A DNA stretch of 17,152 nt, from assembly GCA_000697335.1 (NCBI GenBank), contig JNEM01016624.1, positions 1-17,152 of the forward strand, given 5' to 3'. The stretch comes from Conidiobolus incongruus B7586 (Eukaryota > Entomophthoromycota > Entomophthoromycetes > Entomophthorales > Conidiobolaceae). The notes beneath the pieces were generated by a model. It was given only the letters and a program-made list of their open reading frames with translations. It searched no databases and was not told the DNA's origin. Of the stretch, positions 1 to 8,366 are shown piece after piece (within the stretch, counting starts at the first letter, position 1; the number at the start of each line of letters is the position of its first letter). The translations under genes and the position numbers were made by a program.

Positions 1-350
1 AATATATAATATAAATTTAATAGTTTCTTTTATTATTAATAACTTTTTGCCATACTTTTAGCAAACTTCTAACACCTAAAAAACAGTTTTTTTTATTAAG
101 GACTGAAATTTGATGTTTCACAAACTAATTAAATTTTCCTGTAGAAATTTTCTTTCCTGCAAGCTGGTTTTTTAATTGCCTAAAGCAATTATAATCTATA
201 TATATATATATATATATTAAAAATATATAATTTCCTATTAACTTTGTATATATTTATTTATTTCAAACTAATAATATGTTTGAAAAATCAGAAATTAAAA
301 AATTTCCCATTATTTCAAATTCAAGGTAATATTTCATACATACCTGATTA
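1..350 (+). repeat. Repeat A, copy 1 (internally collapsed, about 0.35 kb)
   Basis: This AT-rich non-coding segment matches both ends of the longer repeat at 12341-13611. Its left part (about 5-195) follows the left end of copy 3 through shared words such as AGTTTCTTTTATTATTAAT, ATTTGATG and AAAGCAATTATAAT. Its right part (about 215-350) follows the right end of copy 3 through GAAAAATCAGAAAT and TTTCCCATTATTTCAAA. The roughly 0.9 kb that separates these parts in copy 3 is missing here, and the join is a TA dinucleotide run. No ORF of note, and no terminal inverted repeats were recognised. The copy may begin before the window. The family type is unknown; this could be a non-autonomous element or a piece of an old segmental duplication. 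Confidence 0.75.
197..217. repeat. (TA)n microsatellite at the collapse point of repeat A copy 1
   Basis: A run of about ten TA units. It lies exactly where the left and right ends of repeat A are joined in this short copy, and copy 3 has similar TA runs at 13441-13455 and 13485-13509 just before the corresponding right end. The run is probably the place where the deletion or misalignment occurred. Confidence 0.85.
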
Positions 351-960
351 TATTTGAAATTTTATAATTGAAATGAATTAGTCATTAGTAGATTGGTAGG
401 TATGACAAATATCAAACAATTCAAATTATCAATATTAATGTAATTGTTCTAAATATACTTGCATCCTTTAATAATTATAATTATTCCAAAATATAGATAA
501 ATTTTATTTAAACAATCAGATAACATTATTATTTGTGTCTATCTTAAAATTTGAGTATATTTTTTGGTAATATTCCTTGTAATTTAAGATTTTCCCTAAT
601 ATTAAAAGGATTTTCGAGCAAAGTTCAAAGTGTTAATTTTATATATTAATATTAAATAAATATTGAACGAATTACTCACGATCATTTTATTAAAATCACT
701 CGGAAATCATGTATATAGCTATATCGAATCAGTATTCAATATTTTTATATCCATTTTGCATTAAACTATATTTATTAATTAATGTTAACTTCATTGTTTT
801 GATAGATATAAATCTATTTTTTACAATTACCATTAAATCATATTTGATATAATTTGTTAGATTGAAATAGTAAAATAGTTTGGCAAAACTGATTTAAAAT
901 ATACTTTGAAACAATATATCAAGATAATATTGAATTTATAAAATGCATAACTTACATATT
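351..960. other. AT-rich spacer, no gene seen
   Basis: Six-frame reading shows only short, stop-riddled frames. No tRNA-like B box, no rRNA and no clear promoter was recognised. The first part may be flank carried along with repeat A, because short words after the right end are weakly similar to those after copy 3, but the boundary cannot be fixed by eye. Confidence 0.5.
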
Positions 961-1320
961 TCAATATACATCAAACTGCAGATACATTGTGGCTACATAG
1001 TTAGTAGAATACCTGACCAACTTCACCTTGCAACTTAATACTATATATATATAGCCCCGGAATACCTGTCACACTATTTCAAGACCTGATTTTTCTGAAG
1101 TCCTAATACATTTCTTTGCACTATCTACTACCGAAGGATGGTCTATAAAAAACTATTGTCGGGTTAGATTTTCATCATGACCTCCGGTCCTCTGTGAAGT
1201 GCGTTAATCTCTTCACAAACCTTAATCAAATATCATAATGCAAGCTACTAAACAAACTACAGCACTATCCCCATTCAGAATGTCATTATAAATTACATAA
1301 ATTCGTCAAGTGCGTAATGG
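961..1320. other. Island of less AT-rich DNA, function unknown
   Basis: This stretch stands out in base composition: the line at 1141-1200 has 24 G/C in 60, against 6 in 60 at 1501-1560. It contains the only C/G-rich words of the left flank (for example AGCCCCGG near 1056 and CCTCCGGTCC near 1181) and a TATATATATATAG-type run near 1042. No reading frame longer than about 27 codons is open on the minus strand in its middle, and nothing resembles a transporter, tRNA, 5S RNA or a convincing snoRNA. It could be the remnant of a decayed gene or element, or an unrecognised non-coding RNA locus. Confidence 0.4.
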
Positions 1321-2498
1321 TAAAATTTACCATAATTTAGTATATTAATTAAAGCAACAAAATTTATATTCTAAATTAATATTCATTAGAATCAAAACCA
1401 CCAGATACAGATATTAGATTGAAGCATTCTCACCATTCAAAATACTCATACCAATATATCTATGTTTATTCCAATTAATTTTAAAAAATATTATTGAAAA
1501 ATTCTTTCAAATTTCAAAATTTTAAAAAAAAATTAAAAACTTAAATACTTATTAAGTTAAAATATATTAAATGATTTAAGAAATAAAATTTAATATAATG
1601 AATTGTATTGACTAAAGTAAATTTATTAGTTTGTCATTCAATTTTTAAATTTAATTATAATTACATACCATTAATATACTTAATATATACAGTATATTAA
1701 TTATAATTTTTCATTATACAATATAATTGCTAATACTTGGATTAATAATCATTATAAAATTAAATTATTAAAATTTAAAATAACTTGAATAAGTTTACAA
1801 TTTTGTATTAAAATTTATCCAATTATTCTCAACTGGAAAAAAAACGTGTTAATTTTGATAAATTTATATCAATAATATTATTAGTAAAACAGTACCAATT
1901 CTTGGGTTAAGATAAATTAATTAATATAGATACCTTATTTGTATATTGTAATTTCAATTATAATTATATTCATTTTTCGATTTAATAAAATAGAAATAGC
2001 GATTTTAAATGGTTGTTTGAATCAAATTAATAATTATTAATTAACTTGATTTTAGTTGAATGAGATTAAGTTTAATGATAAACACAAATATAATTGAAAT
2101 ATATATATATTATTCATATATCACAATATTTATATAGTAAAAGTAGTTATAATAATTATAAATTAAATAATATAATATATTATTATAGATATTTTTTGAA
2201 TTTATATTTATATTTTATTGATAATTTTATTATAATTTAATTTTTCAAAATTATTTTTTTATATAATATTAATTAATATATTATAAAAATTAATATAAAA
2301 AATTTTCAAATATAAATTAATATATACATATATTAATAAACAACCTTAAATATTTTGGGAATTATGATATAAAAAATAATTCAAATTATTGGTTTGGAAA
2401 AATTTAACAATTGTTACAAAAAAATTAATATATTGATGGAGATAGTTTTCTATGTTGTATATACATATAGCTTGAGAACTGTTAAGGTATGGAATTAG
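1321..2498. other. Extremely AT-rich spacer upstream of transporter 1
   Basis: The stretch is dominated by A/T runs and short TA tracts, with no usable ORF on either strand. The last 150 bases before the TATA box contain a weak inverted pattern around GTATATAC (near 2456-2465). No regulatory protein site could be named with confidence. Confidence 0.5.
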
Positions 2499-2507
2499 TA
2501 TAAATAG
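2499..2507 (+). promoter_or_regulatory. TATA box of transporter 1
   Basis: TATAAATAG lies 53 bases before the ATG and is followed directly by AGCGAAGG. The same TATA variant occurs before the pseudogene at 10873 and in the LTR at the right edge. ATAGAGCGAA is also found in the gene 4 promoter, and gene 2 has the near match TATAAATAAAGTGAAG. The position fits a short 5' leader of roughly 20-30 bases. Confidence 0.7.
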
Positions 2508-2551
2508 AGCGAAGGTCAAGCAGCAAATACATATAAAATATTGGTTACGAT

Positions 2552-3856
2552 ATGTTGAAGAACGTTAGTGAACAGAACCCCGAAAGTCAAAAAAATTTGG
2601 ATTCAGTTTCAAATTACAGTGTATCAGATACTGCAATGAATCAAAATGATCATTTAGTTGATTCTTTATACGCTTTTTTGATTGCATTCACCGGATTTGC
2701 TATCCATTTTATGATATTTGGTAGTGCATCTATTTATGGTATCTATCTTAATGCTTATCTAGAGCACGATTTTGCTAACGAGCCAAAGGCTATTCTCTCC
2801 TTAATTGGAGGTATAGGCCCTGGAATTGCATCCCTCTGCTCACTTCCTTCAGGTATTTTACTTGCTCGCGCTGGTCACCGTGTGAATCTATTAGCTGGAG
2901 GGATATGTTTTGGAGTAGGATTACTTCTTGCTTCATTCGCAATAAAATCATGGCAGCTATTCCTAGGTCAAGGATTATTAATGGGTATTGCTTCTGCATG
3001 TTGTTTCATTCCAGTTATGACTATTTTGCCTCAATGGTTTGATAAGTATCGTGGGTTTGCAATGGGATTAGCAGCCTCTGGCTCAGGCGTAGGAGGCTTG
3101 GTTCTGTCTCCAGTGATTCAAGCTATTATTGAGGCCATTGGTGTCAGATGGGCAATTCGAATTAATGCGATCATTGGGCTAGTTGTATTAATCGCTGGTG
3201 GGTTGATTATTAAACCAAGGTTGATATTTAAAAGCCCTAAAAAATACTTTGATCGAGAAATTTTGCAAAGCACAAAATTTATTGCTATGTATGGAATGGG
3301 ATTATCAGCATGTTTTGCTTATTGGCTTCCATTTTTCATAATGCCACTATATTGTAAATACTATGGTATTTCAGCTTCCACTGCCAGTATAATCGTTGGT
3401 ATTATGAATGGAAGTTCGGCCGTTGGAAGAGTGATAATAGGACAAGTTGCACATCATTTCGGAAACGTGAACACTCTTTTTGGATGTCATTTAATTTGTG
3501 CTCTCGCTTTTGTAGTAATTTGGAATTTTGCAACCCAAACATGGTCACTGATCATATTTGCAATTATATTTGGTGTATTTTCAAGCGCTTACGCTCCTAT
3601 CTCAGGACTTATTGCACCTCAATTATTTGGATTTGAAAAATTGGCTCAAGTTACTGGACCTTATTATACTTGCTCAACTCCCGGCTATATTGCTGGCCCA
3701 ATAATTGCTAATGCGATTATTAGTCATTATACAGTAAGTAATTATATTAATTATCTTCCAGTTCAACTATATTTCTTCGGCTGCTATATTGCCTCATGTC
3801 TATTTTTGTTATGGTTAAAATTCCAATCTAACTCTAAATTAATGGCAAAAGTATAA
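2552..3856 (+). CDS. MCT-like major facilitator superfamily transporter, paralog 1
   Basis: This is an intact 434-residue membrane transporter with no intron. A hydrophilic tail (1-36) precedes about twelve membrane segments, estimated at 40-65, 80-100, 111-130, 133-155, 168-192, 200-220, 241-265, 277-296, 305-325, 331-352, 370-390 and 402-422, with a cytosolic loop at 221-240. Family marks are PQWFDKYRGFAMG and SGSGVGGLVLSPVIQ (160-190) around segment 5 and NGSSAVGR (286-293) in segment 8. The loop 2-3 motif GILLARAGHR (101-110) lacks the usual Asp, and the loop 8-9 motif has HH at 301-302 in place of Asp-Arg. The fungal family includes the yeast riboflavin carrier Mch5 and the Mch/Esbp6 proteins; the substrate here cannot be read from sequence. 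The start is the first ATG after the TATA box. AATAAA occurs 12 bases after the stop, which means little in this AT-rich DNA. It is most similar to paralog 2. Confidence 0.93.
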   Translation: MLKNVSEQNPESQKNLDSVSNYSVSDTAMNQNDHLVDSLYAFLIAFTGFAIHFMIFGSASIYGIYLNAYLEHDFANEPKAILSLIGGIGPGIASLCSLPSGILLARAGHRVNLLAGGICFGVGLLLASFAIKSWQLFLGQGLLMGIASACCFIPVMTILPQWFDKYRGFAMGLAASGSGVGGLVLSPVIQAIIEAIGVRWAIRINAIIGLVVLIAGGLIIKPRLIFKSPKKYFDREILQSTKFIAMYGMGLSACFAYWLPFFIMPLYCKYYGISASTASIIVGIMNGSSAVGRVIIGQVAHHFGNVNTLFGCHLICALAFVVIWNFATQTWSLIIFAIIFGVFSSAYAPISGLIAPQLFGFEKLAQVTGPYYTCSTPGYIAGPIIANAIISHYTVSNYINYLPVQLYFFGCYIASCLFLLWLKFQSNSKLMAKV

Positions 3857-4554
3857 TTTAATATTGCAATAAATAATCAATATTCCATGAATTAAAATTT
3901 GGCAATTAGTTTTTATAATAAAAAAATTCCTATAAAATATTTAATAAAGATACTAGAGAAAATAATTTGAATATATTATATTAATTTATTTTAATATAGA
4001 TATTCAATGATATATTTTACACAAATTACTTTTTAATTCATAAAATTTGACTAATTAAGTATATATTTCAGATATTTTGAATCCTAATTTTAATATCTAT
4101 ACTATTTTTTTGATATATCCAAAATACATACTATTTCTATCATATGTATTATTATTTTAATTATGTAATTCAATTTCTATAATTAAATTCAAAATTTAAC
4201 TAGTTTCAGTAAAAACAATATTAATATAGTTAAATTTACTATTGATTTATTCAAAGTTAAATTGAATGATTAAAAAATATGAATATAATATCACTAATAA
4301 TGATATACTAGTCTGTCCTCCTTTATTTAGTGTTTAGTTATATTTATAAATATAATGAAATAGTAATATTTTTTTAAAAAAAATTTGACTTATTTGTTAT
4401 AATTGAATTCAATATATAATTAATCATAAAATTTAAAATATTATAATATTTTGATGTTATTTTAAATTTTTAATAAAGATTTTTTAAGATTAAAAATAAA
4501 TAAATAAATAAATAAATATCTAATATATAATTTACAAAGTCATATATATAAGAG
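3857..4554. other. AT-rich spacer after transporter 1
   Basis: There is no ORF, RNA gene or recognisable repeat apart from the short AAAT tract near its right end. The 3' untranslated region of transporter 1 must lie in its first part. Confidence 0.5.
4494..4517. repeat. (AAAT)6 microsatellite
   Basis: Six perfect AAAT units are followed closely by the left end of repeat A copy 2. The tract may mark the element border or may simply be slippage in AT-rich DNA. Confidence 0.85.
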
Positions 4555-5655
4555 AAGTTTAATACTTTTTTTGATTTTTAATAGCTTTTTGCCATATATT
4601 TGGGAAAACTTTTAAAAAATAATTTTTTTAATTAAAATCTAAATCTAATATTCTTAAAATTAATTAAATATATTAATAAAGATTTTCTTTAATATAAATT
4701 GATTTTTTAATTAATTTAAATAACTATAATCTAGTAAATATTTTAAATTTATTAACTTTCTATAATTATTTTTAATTAAATAAATTTATATAATATTAAC
4801 TTTTTATATTATATAATTATAAAAATAATAAATATTTTCAAATAATAATTATAATAATTTTTAAAAGTAATTTGATATATTAAAATAATATAAAATTTAT
4901 TATTATTTGAATTTTTATAAAAATAAAAAAATATTATATATTATATAAATTCATTTATAAATAAAATATTTATTAATTAGAATTTAAAAAAAAAGATTAC
5001 TTTAACCTAATAAAATACTTTATAATTTAATAAAAAATTATATAAAAGGATTGAGAATTTATAGATTATTTTAAGTTATTATGAAATCCTTGGTTCTTAA
5101 TTATAACTTAATATATTTTATTTAACAAGTTATTTTAGCTTTTTTTAAGTTTTAATTTAATTATAAGGTATTTATTTTATATTTTTATTAATTAATTTAA
5201 GTTAAAGCATTAATATTTATAATATAATATATAATTAATATCAAGATATTTTAATAGCTTTTTATTTAAAATAAAAAAATATTTATTAAAATTAGTATTA
5301 TAATTTTAAATAAATTTTAAATAATTATTTTATCTTTAAAATCATTTACCATAATATGAGTAATATATCAAAATAAAATATTTTTATTAAGGTTTTTTAT
5401 TTATTTTAAATAGGTTAAAAAGATTTATGGTTAAATTATCTTAATACTAAAATAAAGAACTTTTGATAATTATTATATAGTTTTAAAATGATATAATTAA
5501 ATAATTCTCAAAAGTTAATTTCTTAATAAAAAAACTATACAACTATATATATTTAATTTTATGGTATATTTTTTCCGATTATTTTAAAATTAATAATATG
5601 TTTAAAAAATCACAAATTAAAGAATTTCTTATTTTTTTTGATTTTGAGGAAATAA
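4555..5655 (+). repeat. Repeat A, copy 2 (about 1.1 kb)
   Basis: A degenerate but collinear relative of copy 3 (12341-13611). Shared landmarks in order are: TAGCTTTTTGCCATA-like sequence at the left end (matching copy 1); ATTAACTTTCTATAATTATTTTTAATTA-like sequence; the 5006-5300 block containing TTTTTTTAAGTTTTAATT; TTAATACTAAAATAAA followed by AACTTTTGATAATTATTAT near 5440-5475; and AATAATATGTTTAAAAAATC near 5592 at the right end. No ORF and no RNA gene was recognised. Boundaries are approximate. It lies in the same orientation as the other copies. Confidence 0.65.
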
Positions 5656-6908
5656 TATTAGAATTAATATATTTTAATTATTTTTGATATTTAATAATCT
5701 TAATTCAAGGAATATAATTAATTTTTATATTTAGTAATAAAATAAAAATAATATCATAATTAATAAATCTATTAGTATTTAAATTTCTATACTTGATATT
5801 AAAATTATTATTCTAAAAAAAATTATAATATCCTTTATAATAATCCATTTTAATTTTAACTTTTTAAATTAATATAAATTGTTTAATATTTATTAAACCA
5901 ATAATAGAAATAAAACAAAGAAAATTGTTATTTAAAATAAAAAATCAGTATTTTTTTAATTTTCAAATAAATATATTAATATGAAAAATTTGAATGGAAA
6001 CTGAGCATTAATTTATAAACAAACTAATACAATAAAATTTATAAATTTTTTAAATTTTAAAATATACACACATTCCCAGTAAAAATTAAGATGAAAATAT
6101 AAATAATGAAAATTATATATCCTTTCTTAAGTTTTATACAATTTAGTTTGAATGATAAATTATTCTCATATTTCAAATATATCAAAAATAATATTGAATA
6201 AGGCTTGTTAAATAACTTAAATCAGGTTATATCTTGATTTATAAACTGATCATAATATTTGAATATTTATCCAAATAAACATGAGATAAATATTTAATTA
6301 ATGAACAAAAAAATTGATCAAAATAATATATATATATTTTAATAAATTAAAGTATAAATATGGTTGGGATCTTTAGTGTTTATATTTATATACAAGTATA
6401 TTTTGTATAATTCCTTTCAGAGATATATTACAGAACGCATTTTTATTCTTAAAATTTCCAAAAATCAACAAATAATTGAATGATTGATTAAATGGATAAA
6501 ATTATATTAATAAAGATTAAAATAAACGGTAAAACTTATTATCCTTACTATAAGTATTTTTAACCAAATCAATTTATATTAAATTGTTTTTTTATTAAAA
6601 TTTATGAATTAAAAAATTAAAATAATAATAATAATAAAAATAATTAGAAAATTATTATGCAAATTAATTTGAAGATTCAATTTGAATTTTATGATTTTAT
6701 TATCAAAATAAATAGATAAAAGGACAACAATTTAACATTAATAATTTACTAAACTTAAATCATATAATAAAATGAATTATTTTATTTTCACATATGATTA
6801 TATAATTTAAATTATCCTTATTATTTATATCATCTATTAAGTTTAGAATATTGATTTTTACTAAATTAATTATATAATATTCGTTATTAATAACTGAAAT
6901 TGAGTGGA
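5656..6908. other. AT-rich spacer between repeat A copy 2 and transporter 2
   Basis: No gene is seen; frames are short on both strands. The last 150 bases become less AT-rich and carry TGACCTCA (6909-6916, just beyond this interval) and AAGTCAC (near 6920), which resemble bZIP-type sites. Because TGACTAA-like words recur elsewhere in the window, this is not called as a site. Confidence 0.45.
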
Positions 6909-7006
6909 TGACCTCAACATAAGTCACATGAAATTAATTTTATATTTTGATATTTCCTATTGTTGAGTATATTCCTCGAATGAGGACATTTTAGTCAGAT
7001 AGTAAT

Positions 7007-7016
7007 TATAAATAAA
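7007..7016 (+). promoter_or_regulatory. TATA box of transporter 2
   Basis: TATAAATAAA lies 52 bases before the ATG, almost the same spacing as in transporter 1 (53). The following AGTGAAGAT resembles AGCGAAGGT after the transporter 1 TATA box, so the two core promoters probably descend from one duplicated promoter. Confidence 0.65.
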
Positions 7017-7034
7017 GTGAAGATACCAAGTAAA

Positions 7035-7055
7035 ATGTCCTATTCAATTAGGTAA
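7035..7055 (+). promoter_or_regulatory. Six-codon upstream ORF in the transporter 2 leader
   Basis: An ATG at 7035 opens a frame reading MSYSIR that stops at 7053-7055, four bases before the transporter 2 ATG at 7059 and in the same frame. It starts 28 bases after the beginning of the TATA box, so whether it is in the mRNA depends on the exact transcription start. If it is transcribed it could lower translation of transporter 2. Transporter 1 has no such upstream ATG between its TATA box and start. Confidence 0.45.
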
Positions 7056-7058
7056 AAT

Positions 7059-8366
7059 ATGGTGGGGATCATAAGAGAAAAAGAAGACATAGTGATTCGA
7101 GACAAAGAATCAAATGAAAATTTTTCTAATAATTCAAATGAGGAAGTGTCTCAAAATAAACATTTAGTTGATACTCCTTATGCATTTTTGATCGCATTCA
7201 CTGGCTTCTGCATCCACTTTATGATCTTTGGTACTACATCTATTTTTGGTATATATCTCAACAATTACATAGAACATGACTTTGCCAACGAACCAAAAGA
7301 AATCCTTTCTTTAATAGGTGGCATAGGTCCAGGTATTGCATCTCTATGTTCACTTCCTTCAGGCATCTTGTTTGCTCGGGCCGGTCATCGCGTGAATTTG
7401 CTTACAGGCGGAATATTTTTTGGTGCCGGACTACTTGTAGCGTCGTTTGCAACAAAAGCTTGGCATTTGTTCATAGGGCAAGGGTTGTTAAACGGTATTG
7501 CAGTTGGATGTTGCTTTATTCCTGTTGTTACCATAGTACCTCAATGGTTTGATAAATATCGAGGGGTTGCAATGGGAATAACAGCTGCTGGCTCTGGTGT
7601 GGGAGGTTTAGTATTATCTCCAGTGATTCAAGCTATCATTGAAGCAATTGGTGTAAGGTGGGCAATCAGAGTTAATGCAATTTTAGGATTAGTTATCCTA
7701 TGCTCCGGAGGGTTAATTTTAAGACCAAGACTGACTTTTAAACCTCCAGAGAGATATTTTGATCTTGAAATCCTTAAATGTACAAAATTTATTGCAATGT
7801 ATGGTATGGGATTAGCATCTTGCTTTACCTATTGGGTTCCATTTTTTGTAATGCCTTTGTACTGTAAATACTATGGAATTTCTCCTTCTACTGCCAGCGT
7901 GATTGTTGGTATCATGAATGGGGCTTCAGCCGTTGGACGAGTTGTAATGGGGCAAGTGGCATCTAGGTTTGGTAATGTGAATACTCTTTTTGGCTGCCAT
8001 CTGGTATCTGCCTTATCTTTTGTAGTAATATGGAATTTTGCAACCCAGACATGGTCCCTAATTATTTTTGCAATCGTCTATGGTTTGTTTTCAGGTGCAT
8101 ATTTCCCAATTTCAGGACTTATTGCACCACAATTATTTGGATTTGAAAAATTGGCTCAAGTTAATGGGCCATATTATACTTGCTCAACACCTGGATATAT
8201 TGCTGGTCCATTAATAGGAACAGCCATCATTAGCAATTATACCGTTGGCAATTACACGAATTATCTTCCTGTTCAACTGTATTTTTTTGGATGCTATATT
8301 GCGTCATGTCTATTTTTGCTTTGGCTCAAATTTCAATCAAATGCTAAATTGACGGCAAAGGTATAA
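7059..8366 (+). CDS. MCT-like major facilitator superfamily transporter, paralog 2
   Basis: This is an intact 435-residue, intron-free transporter with a one-residue offset to paralog 1 through the body, so membrane segments fall at the same places. The hydrophilic N-terminal tail (1-37) is unrelated in detail to that of paralog 1, while the membrane body is very similar: only 9 of the last 80 residues differ. Marks are VPQWFDKYRG and AAGSGVGGLVLSPVIQ around segment 5, GILFARAGHR in loop 2-3 (Asp missing) and GRVVMGQVASRFGNVN in loop 8-9 (293-308; Ser in place of Asp, Arg kept). Its place in the cell is a membrane, probably the plasma membrane, and the substrate is unknown. The ATG at 7059 is preferred because the earlier ATG at 7035 is closed by a stop. 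It probably arose by tandem duplication with gene 1. Confidence 0.93.
   Translation: MVGIIREKEDIVIRDKESNENFSNNSNEEVSQNKHLVDTPYAFLIAFTGFCIHFMIFGTTSIFGIYLNNYIEHDFANEPKEILSLIGGIGPGIASLCSLPSGILFARAGHRVNLLTGGIFFGAGLLVASFATKAWHLFIGQGLLNGIAVGCCFIPVVTIVPQWFDKYRGVAMGITAAGSGVGGLVLSPVIQAIIEAIGVRWAIRVNAILGLVILCSGGLILRPRLTFKPPERYFDLEILKCTKFIAMYGMGLASCFTYWVPFFVMPLYCKYYGISPSTASVIVGIMNGASAVGRVVMGQVASRFGNVNTLFGCHLVSALSFVVIWNFATQTWSLIIFAIVYGLFSGAYFPISGLIAPQLFGFEKLAQVNGPYYTCSTPGYIAGPLIGTAIISNYTVGNYTNYLPVQLYFFGCYIASCLFLLWLKFQSNAKLTAKV

Noticed and set aside
1150-1200. ATGATGA on the minus strand as a possible snoRNA C box
   Set aside because: No CTGA D box follows at a plausible distance on that strand.
1403-1430. 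U6-like words in GATACAGATATTAGATTGAAGC
   Set aside because: The resemblance is partial and the invariant U6 core and following conserved sequence are absent.
2790-2999. Open frame of 69 codons on the minus strand inside transporter 1
   Set aside because: It lies fully within a well-supported gene, has no family resemblance and is a shadow of its codon pattern.
6991-6997. TGACTAA/TTAGTCA bZIP-like site upstream of transporter 2, also at 15391-15397
   Set aside because: The same heptamer occurs several times in gene-free DNA (near 1610, 4050, 9698 and 10031), so it is at background level.
7346-7552. Open frame of 68 codons in another plus-strand frame inside transporter 2
   Set aside because: Overlaps the conserved transporter frame and has no recognisable protein features.
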